From assembly GCF_003569805.1 (NCBI RefSeq), contig NZ_KZ984051.1:1499889-1563888 (forward strand): a DNA stretch of 64,000 nt. Reading direction: 5' to 3'. The notes under the pieces were generated by a model. It had not been told where the DNA came from, ran no database searches, and saw only the letters and a list, made by a program, of their open reading frames with translations. Below, piece after piece: positions 56,912 through 64,000 of this stretch. A program made the translations under genes and the position numbers. Positions within the stretch are counted from its first letter, which is position 1. Each line of letters opens with the position of its first letter. The stretch comes from Microbacterium halotolerans. GTDB lineage: Bacteria > Actinomycetota > Actinomycetes > Actinomycetales > Microbacteriaceae.

Positions 56912-58567
56912 TCAGGCGGCCGCGCGCGCGGCCTTCTTGGCGCCGTCGGCGCTGCCTACGGCGAGCGCGGCCGCCGCGATGCGGCGCGCGTCGTCGACGG
57001 TGTGCCGCTTCAGCTCGGCGCGCACCTCGGCGAGGGCGGCGGGCGTCATCGACAGCGACGTCACGCCGAGGCCGACGAGTACGACGGCCAGCAGCGGATC
57101 TGCGGCGGCCTCGCCGCAGACGCCGACGGGCTTGCCGTTCGCCGCCCCGCCGTCGGCGACCATCCGGATGAGGCGGAGCACGGCCGGATGCCACGGGCTC
57201 TGCAGATGCGCGACGGAGCCGAGCAGCCTGTCGGCGGCCATCGTGTACTGCGTGAGGTCGTTCGTGCCGATCGACGCGAAGTCGGCCGTGCGCAGGATCT
57301 CCTCCGCCAGGATGGCGCTGGAGGGCACCTCGACCATGACGCCTGTGGTGCGCAGGCCGAGTTCGCGGGCGAGGGCGGTGAAGTACTCCGCCTCGTCGAC
57401 GGTGGCGACCATCGGCGCCATCACCCACAGATCGGCGTCGGTGTCACGGTCCGCCTCGGCGAGGGCGGTGAGCTGGTCGCGCAGCACGTTCTCACGATGC
57501 TGCAGCGCCCGGATGCCGCGGCGGCCGAGGGCGGGGTTCTCCTCATCCGCATCGGTGAGGAACGACAGCGGCTTGTCGGCGCCGGCGTCGAGCACGCGCA
57601 CGACGACCTTCTTGCCGCCGAAGGCCTTAAGCAGCTGCTGGTAGCTCGCCGCCTGATCGGCGACCGAGGGCGCCTCGTCGGAGGAGAGGAAGAGGAACTC
57701 CGTGCGGAACAGGCCCACACCCTCCGCGCCCAGCTCGACGGCCTCAGCCGCACCATCCGGGGACCCGAGGTTCGCCAGCAGCGGCACCTCCGTGCCGTCG
57801 GCCAGTGCACCCGGCGTGATCGGCGCGCTCACCGCGGCCGCCCGTGCCGCCGCGCGCTCGTCGGCCGCGGCGATCTCATCCGGAGTCGGGTCGGAGACGA
57901 CCACGTCGCCTGCGGCATCGACGATCACGGTCTGCCCGTCGGTGAGCGAGGTGTCGCCGGTGCCGACGACCGCAACGATGCCCTTCTCCCTGGCGAGGAT
58001 CGCGGTGTGCGATGTGGGGCCGCCGTCGGTGGTGACCACGGCGAGCACCTGGTCGAGATCGAGCAGCGCCGTGTCGGCCGGGGCGAGGTCGGCGGCGACG
58101 AGCACGAACGGATGCCCCGGTTCAGGGACGCCGGGCGCCGGCACGCCGCGCAGATGCGCGATCACCCGCTGCGCGACATCGGCGAGGTCGGCGGCGCGCT
58201 CGCCGAGGTACCCGCCGATCTCGGCGAGCTGCTCTGCGAACTCCGCGAACGACGTGTGCACGGCGTACTCGGCGGTCGCGCCGCCGTCGATCTTCGCCTC
58301 GACGGCCTCGGCGAGGGTCGGGTCCTCGGCCATCATCGCCTGCGCTTCGAGCACGTCCTGCGCCGAGCCGCCCGCGCGCTCGCCGCGTTCATTCAGTTCG
58401 TCGGCCACAGCGGCAACGGCGGCGGCGACCAGCGCCTTCTCCTCATCCGGAGTCCGCGTCGACGGCGCATCGCTGGGGGCGGCGAGCGGCTCGGCCATCC
58501 GCGCGACCGGGCCGTGTGCGATGCCCTGGCCGATCCCGACGCCCGCGATCTCGGTCACGCCCGTCAC
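56912..58567 (-). CDS. ptsI: PTS enzyme I (phosphoenolpyruvate-protein phosphotransferase)
   Basis: Transfers phosphate from PEP to HPr, 551 residues. The phosphorylated H187 lies in TTDGGPTSHTAILARE. PEP-binding blocks are GVGLFRTEFLFLSS, PLSFLTDADEENPALGRRGIR, MAPMVATVDEAEYF and ASIGTNDLTQYTMAADR. The catalytic Cys is in GVCGEAAADP. The GTG start overlaps the upstream stop by 4 nt (GTGA), coupling it to HPr. It sits inside a mannitol operon, not in a separate pts locus. Confidence 0.96.
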   Translation of the reverse strand: MTGVTEIAGVGIGQGIAHGPVARMAEPLAAPSDAPSTRTPDEEKALVAAAVAAVADELNERGERAGGSAQDVLEAQAMMAEDPTLAEAVEAKIDGGATAEYAVHTSFAEFAEQLAEIGGYLGERAADLADVAQRVIAHLRGVPAPGVPEPGHPFVLVAADLAPADTALLDLDQVLAVVTTDGGPTSHTAILAREKGIVAVVGTGDTSLTDGQTVIVDAAGDVVVSDPTPDEIAAADERAAARAAAVSAPITPGALADGTEVPLLANLGSPDGAAEAVELGAEGVGLFRTEFLFLSSDEAPSVADQAASYQQLLKAFGGKKVVVRVLDAGADKPLSFLTDADEENPALGRRGIRALQHRENVLRDQLTALAEADRDTDADLWVMAPMVATVDEAEYFTALARELGLRTTGVMVEVPSSAILAEEILRTADFASIGTNDLTQYTMAADRLLGSVAHLQSPWHPAVLRLIRMVADGGAANGKPVGVCGEAAADPLLAVVLVGLGVTSLSMTPAALAEVRAELKRHTVDDARRIAAAALAVGSADGAKKAARAAA

Positions 58568-59160
58568 TCCCCGTCTTCGAGCAGCATCGTGCTGAGCCGG
58601 TCCAGAACCGCTTCGGCGTCGTCGCCTTCGACCGTGAGTGTGACCTCGTCACCCTGATCTGCGCCCAGCGAGATGACTCCGAGGATGCTCGCGGCGTTCG
58701 CCGGCTTGCCATCGCCCTTGGCGACGGTGACATCCGCGCCGGAGTTCTTCGCGGCCTCGGCGAACAGCTTCGCGGGGCGGGCGTGCAGCCCGTGCGACGA
58801 GGCGATGGTGACAGTGCGAGTGGCCATGATGGCGTCCTTCCGTTGGGTGGGGGCAGTGGCACGCGTGAGCGCGGGCCGGATGAGCGACAGCACGCGGGCG
58901 CCGTCGCGGTCGGAGGCGATGTCATCGGGAAGGATGAGCACCTCGGCGTCTGGCAGCGCAAGGCGCACGCGATCGACGGCGTCATCCGGCAGGTGGGCGC
59001 CGAGCAGCACCATGTCGGTGCCTTCTGCACCAGCGGGAAGATCGGCGAGCGCGGCGGGGGCGACCGAGAGTGCTATGCCCTCGGAAGCCGCGGCGCGTTT
59101 CACGCGCATGGCGACGAATGTGCTCGACGCGCCCGCGCCGCAGATGACGGTGATCCTCAT
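58564..59160 (-). CDS. ptsH: EIIB-like domain fused in frame to HPr
   Basis: One 198-codon frame encodes two PTS modules with no stop between. Residues 1-100 begin MRITVICGAGASSTFVAMRV, like lactose/cellobiose-type EIIB with a phosphorylatable C7. Residues 112-198 are a full HPr: MATRTVTIASSHGLHARPAK with His15 (H126 of the fusion), and SILGVISLGA around the Ser46 position. HPr also has its own ribosome-binding site (GGAAGGA) and ATG at 58827, so free HPr (58564-58827, 87 residues) is probably made as well. MtlA already has an EIIB domain, so the extra one is unexplained. Confidence 0.88.
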   Translation of the reverse strand: MRITVICGAGASSTFVAMRVKRAAASEGIALSVAPAALADLPAGAEGTDMVLLGAHLPDDAVDRVRLALPDAEVLILPDDIASDRDGARVLSLIRPALTRATAPTQRKDAIMATRTVTIASSHGLHARPAKLFAEAAKNSGADVTVAKGDGKPANAASILGVISLGADQGDEVTLTVEGDDAEAVLDRLSTMLLEDGE

Positions 59161-59227
59161 CGATCTCAGTACTCCTTCTTCCCCTCCAGCATGAGAGCGG
59201 GGGGCCGCTTCCGGCAATGCACTCGGG

Positions 59228-59245
59228 TTTCCGCTCCCGCGGAAA
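59228..59245. promoter_or_regulatory. Inverted repeat in the mtlR/PTS divergent region
   Basis: TTTCCGC and GCGGAAA arms around a TCCC spacer lie between the EIIB-HPr start (59160) and the mtlR start. A related CCGCTTCCGG lies at 59206-59215. Position suggests an operator of the PRD-type regulator or of a global regulator. Confidence 0.5.
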
Positions 59246-59263
59246 TCCGCTTCCGCTGCGTAC

Positions 59264-61198
59264 ATGGTTGACTGGTCTGCCATGACGGCTGAGCGGCAGG
59301 AGCAGGTGCTGGGCATCCTGCTGCGCCGTGTCGGCTGGGTGACGGCCGCGGATCTCGCGGATCGACTCGGCGTCACCGCTCGCAGCGTGCGTTCGTACGT
59401 CACGGCGATCAATGCGCTCGCTCCTGCCGGCGACGCGATCGAGTCGGGCCCGCACGGCTATCGCGCGGCGCCGTCGGCGGCTGCCGTGCGCGACGAGCTC
59501 TCCGGAGCGCAGCACGGTGCGCCGCGCGAGCGGGCGCGCGAGATCATCCGGATGCTCATGAGCGCGCCGGACGGCATCGACGTGTTCGAAACGGCCATGG
59601 CCCTGCACGTCAGCGACGCCACGGTGGAGGCCGACCTGCGGCGGGTGCGCGCCATGCTCGCCGACAGCGAGCTGACGATGGCGCGCGAGGACGGCATGGT
59701 GTCGCTGGCCGGCAACGAGCGCAGCAGGCGGCGGTTCCTCACCAGGCTCGTGCTCGACGACCTCGATGACCGGGTATTCGACACCGACGCGCTCGAGCGG
59801 GCAGCTGATGCGATGGGCGTGCCCGCGCCGGGGCTGGCGGAGCTCCGCGCGGAGCTGATCGCACTGCTGACGAAGCTCGGGTATGCGGTGAACGAGCTCG
59901 CCGCGGCCGAGGTGATGCTGCGCGTCGCGATCGCCGTCGAGCGCACGCAGCGAGGGTGGCCGATACCGGAAGCGGACGACGACGGCGGGCCGGATCGTGT
60001 GCGGGTGGGTGAGGTGCTCGACGATCTGGCCGCGAGGCACCTCGGTTCGCATCTCACTCCCGCTGATCGGCGCCATCTGGCCGGTGTCGCGCTCGTCTCA
60101 CTCGTCGAACCCGGCGAGTCCTCCGGCGAGCCCGAGCGCCGCGTGGTGGAAGCGGTGCGCGTCGCGCTCCGGCGTGCGGCGACGACGTACGGCATCGACC
60201 TGAGCGACGAGGAGTTCGTGCGCGGCTTCGCGCAGCACGCGCACAACGTGGTGCAGCGCTCGCACGAGCATGTCGGCTCGCGCAACCCGATGACGCGTGC
60301 GGTGAAGCTCGCCTCTCCTTTGGTCTTCGAGATCGCGGTCTCGGTCGCGGGCGACCTCGCCGATGAGCTCGGCGTGGCGATTCCGGATGACGAGACCGCC
60401 GACATGGCGATGCGGATCGGCAGTCTGGTCGGCGCTGAGCCCGACGCCGGCGCTGCGCTGACGGCGGTGCTCGTGTGCCCGGGGTTCGAGGGCATGCGGA
60501 AGCGGCTGCGGGTGCACTTGGAGCGTGCGCTGGGTCATGAACTGGCGATCACGCGCGTGGAGACCGGATATGTGCAGGACTGGGCCGGCATCGACGCGGA
60601 TCTGGTGCTGTCGACGATCGACCTTTCCGGCGCCGGCGACGACCGGATCGTGCGGATACAGCCGTTCCTCACATCTCGGGACATCGCGCGCGTGGCAGAG
60701 GCGGTGCAGCGTGTGCGGCGGCAGCGCGAGCTGCGCGGTCTGCGCTCGCAGATGCTGCCGTGGTTCGCGCCGACTGCGTTCATCCGGAACGCGCGCGCCG
60801 CCGCGCCCGAGCCGATGATCCGCCTGCTCGGCGACGCACTCGTACGCGAGGGCGTGATCGACGAGGAGTACGTGGCCAGCGCGATCGAGCGCGAGACGCG
60901 CTCATCGACGGCGTTCACGGAGAACCTGGCGGTTCCGCACGCGATGACGATGTCGGCCGCGCGCACCGCGATCGCCGTGGCGGTCAACGAGCAGGCGATC
61001 GAGTGGGGCGGTGAACGGGTGCACGTCGTGGCTCTCGTGGCTTTCAGCGAGACCGATCGCGCCGCGTTCCAGACGGTGTTCGAGCAGTTCGTCGACGTCT
61101 TCGCCGACCCCGACAACGCCGCCCGCATCGTGCGCCGCGCCCACACCCTCGACGCCTTCCTCGACGAGCTCACCGCCCTCATCGACACCCCCGCCTGA
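59264..61198 (+). CDS. mtlR: PRD-containing PTS regulator (MtlR/BglG-type activator)
   Basis: Transcriptional activator whose activity is set by PTS phosphorylation; 644 residues. Order: HTH (about 18-60, VTAADLADRLGVTARSVRSYV), a second HTH region, PRD1 (about 185-290), PRD2 (about 300-400, with FAQHAHNVVQRSHEH), an EIIB-like domain (Cys in VLVCPGFEGM) and an EIIA domain (NLAVPHAMTM with a phosphorylatable His). An ATG six codons later (59282) is equally possible. It is divergent from the mannitol PTS operon, which it should activate. Confidence 0.9.
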   Translation: MVDWSAMTAERQEQVLGILLRRVGWVTAADLADRLGVTARSVRSYVTAINALAPAGDAIESGPHGYRAAPSAAAVRDELSGAQHGAPRERAREIIRMLMSAPDGIDVFETAMALHVSDATVEADLRRVRAMLADSELTMAREDGMVSLAGNERSRRRFLTRLVLDDLDDRVFDTDALERAADAMGVPAPGLAELRAELIALLTKLGYAVNELAAAEVMLRVAIAVERTQRGWPIPEADDDGGPDRVRVGEVLDDLAARHLGSHLTPADRRHLAGVALVSLVEPGESSGEPERRVVEAVRVALRRAATTYGIDLSDEEFVRGFAQHAHNVVQRSHEHVGSRNPMTRAVKLASPLVFEIAVSVAGDLADELGVAIPDDETADMAMRIGSLVGAEPDAGAALTAVLVCPGFEGMRKRLRVHLERALGHELAITRVETGYVQDWAGIDADLVLSTIDLSGAGDDRIVRIQPFLTSRDIARVAEAVQRVRRQRELRGLRSQMLPWFAPTAFIRNARAAAPEPMIRLLGDALVREGVIDEEYVASAIERETRSSTAFTENLAVPHAMTMSAARTAIAVAVNEQAIEWGGERVHVVALVAFSETDRAAFQTVFEQFVDVFADPDNAARIVRRAHTLDAFLDELTALIDTPA

Positions 61199-61211
61199 CC
61201 CGCTCTGGAGC

Positions 61212-61302
61212 ATCCGGAATGGGGTGCTCGAGTTCTGCGTGCTCGCCATGCTGCGCCGCCGCGACATGTACCGCCTCGAACTCGCCGATGCGTTCGTCCC
61301 CC
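61212..61302 (+). pseudogene. PadR-family regulator N-terminal relic
   Basis: About 30 codons in one frame read IRNGVLEFCVLAML, then DMYRLELADAF, matching the start of PadR regulators (typically GVLELCVLALL..RDMYGYELVDAL). No start codon remains, the usual YGYEL Gly is changed, and the match stops where a TAGACT -10-like box (61303-61308) begins. It is only the first helix-turn region, so it is a remnant. Confidence 0.55.
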
Positions 61303-61384
61303 TAGACTCGAAGCTCAGGGGTGGGAATCGCCCCTGACGACGCGCGACCGCATGGCTGCGCGGTCCGAGGGTGGGAGGCAGCCC

Positions 61385-62494
61385 ATGACGTCGATACCGC
61401 AGACGATGAGTGCAGTCCGACTCATGGGCCACGGCGGGCTCGAGCAGCTCGTCTATTCCAGCGACGTGCCCACGCCGAGCCCAGCGCCAGGAGAGGTGCT
61501 GATAGATGTCCACGCATGCGGGATGAACAACACCGACGTGTGGGTGCGCGAGGGGGCCTACGGCAGCGACACCGACCCGCAGGAGGTCTCCTCGTGGCGG
61601 CGCGGCCGCTCCACGCTGGAGTTCCCCCGCATCCAGGGCACCGACATCGTCGGCCGGATCGCCGCGGTGGGGGAGGGCGTCGACGAGAACCGCATCGACC
61701 AGCGCGTGATGGTCGACTTCAGCATCTACAACCGGCCCGAGGGCGATGACAGCCTGGCCGATATCGACTACATCGGCCACGGCCGGGACGGCGGCTACGC
61801 GGAGTACGTCGCGGTGCCCTCGGAGAACGCCTACGAGATGAGCGCTGACATCACCGACGCGGAACTGGCCACATTCTGCTGCGCCTACCTCACCGCCGAG
61901 CAGATGCTCGTACGAAGCCGCCTCGCCGAAGGGGAGCGGGTGCTGGTCACCGGCGCCTCAGGCGGTGTCGGTTCCGCGATCATTCAGCTCGCCCGGGCGC
62001 GAGGAGCGATCCCCTACGCCGTCACCAGTGCGGGCAAGGAGGAGGCGATGCGCGAGATCGGCGCCGAGGACGTCATCCTCCGCGGCGCCGACGACCTGGT
62101 CGCCGAGGTCGAGCGGGTGGTCGCCGCCCCGGTGGATGTGGTCGCCGACCTGGTCGCCGGTGGGATGTTCAACGACCTGCTGCGGATCCTGCGCCCTGAG
62201 GGCCGTTACAGCACCGCCGGAGCCATCGGCGGGCCGGTGGTCGACCTCGACCTGCGCACCATGTACCTCAAGCAGCTCGAGCTGCACGGCTCGTCCCAGG
62301 GCACCCGCACCGCGTTCCGGCGCTTGGCGGGCTACATCGACGACGGCACGATCCGGCCGCTGCTGGATCGAACGTTCCCGCTCTCGGACTTCCACGAGGC
62401 CCAGCGCACCTTCATGGGCAAGACCTACATCGGCAACCTGGTCGTCGTGCCGGACCGGCACTGGGAGAACGTAGGGGCCCAGCATGCATCGTGA
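61385..62494 (+). CDS. Zinc-independent MDR-family oxidoreductase (quinone reductase-like)
   Basis: Medium-chain dehydrogenase/reductase, 369 residues. The GroES-like domain has PAPGEVLIDVHACGMNNTD, but the structural GHE zinc motif is replaced by QGTDIVGRIAAVG, and the structural Cys cluster is missing, so it is likely zinc-free. The Rossmann motif is VTGASGGVGSAIIQLARARGA. GGGAGG precedes ATG 61385, and a small hairpin (61315-61337) lies in its leader behind TAGACT. It overlaps the proline-racemase-like gene by 11 nt, so the two share a pathway. Substrate unknown. Confidence 0.85.
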   Translation: MTSIPQTMSAVRLMGHGGLEQLVYSSDVPTPSPAPGEVLIDVHACGMNNTDVWVREGAYGSDTDPQEVSSWRRGRSTLEFPRIQGTDIVGRIAAVGEGVDENRIDQRVMVDFSIYNRPEGDDSLADIDYIGHGRDGGYAEYVAVPSENAYEMSADITDAELATFCCAYLTAEQMLVRSRLAEGERVLVTGASGGVGSAIIQLARARGAIPYAVTSAGKEEAMREIGAEDVILRGADDLVAEVERVVAAPVDVVADLVAGGMFNDLLRILRPEGRYSTAGAIGGPVVDLDLRTMYLKQLELHGSSQGTRTAFRRLAGYIDDGTIRPLLDRTFPLSDFHEAQRTFMGKTYIGNLVVVPDRHWENVGAQHAS

Positions 62495-63515
62495 ACGCGC
62501 TCTCGAGCTCATCGACACCCAGGCAGGCGGAGACGTCAGTCGAATCGTCACCGCCGGTATCGAACCGTTGCCTGGGCGCACCGCCCTTGAGAAGGCACGG
62601 TTCCTCCAGAAGGAGGGCGACGGCCTGCGCCGGCTGCTGCTCTCCGAGCCGTACGGCGATCCGGCGATGTCAGTCGACCTCATCGTCGAACCCGGCCACC
62701 CCGAGGCTCAGGCCGGCTACATCATCATGGAGGCCATGGGGTACCCGATGTACTCCGGCTCCAACACCATCTGCGCCGCAACCGCCCTGCTCCAGAGCGG
62801 CACGATCCCGATGATCGAGGGATTGCAGCAGGTGGTCCTGGAATCGCCCGCTGGGCTTGCTCGGATCACCGCGCGCAATGTGAACGGACGCGTCGAGTCG
62901 ATCACCACCCAGGGCGAGCCGGCCTATGTCGCCGAACGCGGCCTGTCCGTGAACGTGCCGCACTACGGGCGAGTGGAGTTCGACCTGGTCTGGAGCGGTG
63001 CCTACTTCGCCATGCTCGACGCCGGTGCCCACGGCTTCGAGCTCACCGCCGAAGAGCAGATCGCCCTGACCGCTTTCGGCGATGCGTTCGTACGCAAGGC
63101 CCGTCCCGGTCTGCGTCAGGAGCATCCGACGCTGGGTGACGTGGGCCCATTGCCGTTCGTGCACTTCATGGGGCGGGCGCGCACTCTGGAGAACGGCAAG
63201 GTCGAGTCCCGCTCGGCGACCTACGTGCATCCGGGCGTGATCTGCCGCAGCCCGACAGGGACCGGCACTTCAGCCCGTCTGGCGCTCATGGCTGGTCAGG
63301 GCGAGCTCGCACCTGGTGACACGCTGGAGACGATCTCTCCGCGCGGCAACCGCTTCGTGGGCGCCGTGGTCGGCGAGACCACCGTGGGTGACTTCCCCGC
63401 GTGGAACTCGACGATCACGGGCCGGGCCAGGCTCATGGCGCATTCGCGGATCACCGTCGACCTGGATGATCCGCTGGTGGATACGTCGGATCTGGAGAAG
63501 CTGCTGACGCCGTGA
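62484..63515 (+). CDS. Proline racemase superfamily enzyme with Ser/Thr in place of both catalytic Cys
   Basis: 343 residues, normal length for the proline racemase/hydroxyproline epimerase/trans-3-hydroxyproline dehydratase family. The first catalytic position, normally Cys in MCGHG, reads MYSGSNT with S91. The second, normally Cys in SPCGTGTSA, reads SPTGTGTSA with T258. Other family blocks (ALELIDTQAGGD, LLLSEPYGDPAMSVDLIV, FVGAVVGETTVGDFPA) are intact. Known dehydratases use Cys/Thr or Ser/Cys pairs; a Ser/Thr pair suggests a non-racemising reaction or other substrate. It overlaps the MDR gene by 11 nt. Confidence 0.87.
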   Translation: MHRERALELIDTQAGGDVSRIVTAGIEPLPGRTALEKARFLQKEGDGLRRLLLSEPYGDPAMSVDLIVEPGHPEAQAGYIIMEAMGYPMYSGSNTICAATALLQSGTIPMIEGLQQVVLESPAGLARITARNVNGRVESITTQGEPAYVAERGLSVNVPHYGRVEFDLVWSGAYFAMLDAGAHGFELTAEEQIALTAFGDAFVRKARPGLRQEHPTLGDVGPLPFVHFMGRARTLENGKVESRSATYVHPGVICRSPTGTGTSARLALMAGQGELAPGDTLETISPRGNRFVGAVVGETTVGDFPAWNSTITGRARLMAHSRITVDLDDPLVDTSDLEKLLTP

Positions 63516-63604
63516 GGAGGACGCTTTCGGCGTGCCGAGCCGGCGACAGCGAGGCTTAGGGAGTGTCTGATGATTCGCGGCGTTGCGAGTCCCCACCGCC
63601 CCTC

Positions 63605-63644
63605 CACGTGCTGCCTCGCATTGGGCGCACGTGCTGCCTCGCAT
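63605..63644. repeat. Short tandem direct repeat
   Basis: The 17-mer CACGTGCTGCCTCGCAT occurs at 63605-63621 and 63628-63644 (23-nt period) in the 194-nt gap between two genes. Nothing else recognisable lies in the gap. Confidence 0.6.
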
Positions 63645-63709
63645 CGCGCGGAGGCTCTCGGGCGGTGTGGGCCAGCGTCTAGCTGCTCGGCGTGCAGGTT
63701 CGACGTTGC

Positions 63710-64000
63710 CTAGTTCTCCCCGCTGCCCGACTTCGGGCGACGGCGGAGAACCATCTGACCGAGGAGCAGGAGCCCGCCAACGGTCAAGGCGAGCCCCGCA
63801 GCGAAGTACGGTCCGTGGCCACCTGATCCCGTGGATGCCAGGTCTCCGCCGCCTGATGGCGCGGGAGGCACCGTTTCGGACGAGGTGGGAGTCGGAACCG
63901 GAGTTGCGGTCGGTGTTGCGCTGGCCGTCGGCGAGGGCGACGGAGACTCTGTCGGTGTCGGCGTCGGCGACTCTGTTGGAGTTGGAGTTGGAGTTGGAGT
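63710..64000 (-). CDS. Sortase-anchored surface protein, C-terminal end (partial)
   Basis: Only the last 96 residues lie in the window; the gene continues beyond its right edge. The visible part starts with Thr-Pro/Ser-Pro repeats (TPTPTPTPTESPTPTPTESP), an extended wall-spanning linker, then LASTGSG, an LAxTG-type sorting signal favoured by class E sortases. A hydrophobic segment (GPYFAAGLALTVGGLLLLGQM) and a basic tail (RRRPKSGSGEN) complete the sorting signal. The N-terminal function is outside the window. The hexanucleotide repeat at the window edge is the coding sequence of the Pro-Thr repeats. Confidence 0.85.
   Translation of the reverse strand, partial: TPTPTPTPTESPTPTPTESPSPSPTASATPTATPVPTPTSSETVPPAPSGGGDLASTGSGGHGPYFAAGLALTVGGLLLLGQMVLRRRPKSGSGEN

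Noticed and set aside
63920..64000. Hexanucleotide GGAGTT repeat as a satellite or CRISPR-like array
   Set aside because: It is the coding sequence of Pro-Thr repeats in a sortase-anchored protein; there are no spacers.

Overview
The window reads as a chromosome segment of a high-GC actinobacterium, most likely a Microbacterium or close Microbacteriaceae relative. This rests on the strong G/C bias at third codon positions, the many 1- and 4-nt start/stop overlaps, actinobacterial versions of ribBA, sdhCDAB and class I xylA, LacI and ROK regulators beside sugar ABC importers, and start codons placed directly behind TANNNT-type -10 boxes. I see no rRNA, tRNA, CRISPR array, insertion sequence or phage gene. 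The window is catabolic chromosome with a few gene relics.

Layout. 0.1-4.8 kb: a branched-chain-type ABC importer (livG-livF-livH-livM and a lipoprotein binding protein), then an aldehyde dehydrogenase bracketed by two copies of a palindromic intergenic repeat. 6.5-13.5 kb: a ChvE/MmsA/MmsB-type monosaccharide importer (minus strand) with a CebR-box-like operator, divergent from a second, orphan MmsA-like ATPase and a ROK regulator. 13.5-15.7 kb: HxlR regulator, NAD(P)-binding protein, DsbA-like protein and a decayed thymidylate synthase fragment. 15.7-20.9 kb: an aromatic-acid module. A LigM-like O-demethylase is divergent from galB-galC-galD homologues and a VOC-type extradiol dioxygenase whose usual acid/base His is a Tyr. 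21.0-25.4 kb: ribD-ribE-ribBA-ribH behind an FMN riboswitch, plus a small membrane protein.

25.4-42.9 kb is a plant-oligosaccharide locus: xylA, two LacI regulators, two binding protein/permease/permease importers without their own ATPase, and intracellular GH31 (YicI-like alpha-xylosidase), GH1 and GH3 glycosidases, closed by a ROK regulator. The combination fits import and stepwise trimming of xyloglucan- or xylan-derived oligosaccharides, feeding xylose to XylA. 42.9-53.6 kb is housekeeping: GNAT, trpS, xthA, sdhCDAB, manC, then nucleoside salvage (cdd, deoA, add). 53.7-61.2 kb is a mannitol PTS block: mtlD, mtlA (EIICBA), ptsI, an EIIB-HPr in-frame fusion and a divergent MtlR-type regulator, so EI, HPr and the mannitol permease sit together. 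61.2-64 kb: a PadR relic, a zinc-independent MDR oxidoreductase, a proline-racemase-family enzyme with both catalytic Cys positions substituted, and the 3' end of a sortase-type (LAxTG) surface protein.

The points most worth follow-up are the aromatic module with its His-to-Tyr dioxygenase, the EIIB-HPr fusion, the paired repeat around the aldehyde dehydrogenase, the xyloglucan-type locus with visible operators, the Ser/Thr proline-racemase relative and the two small gene relics.
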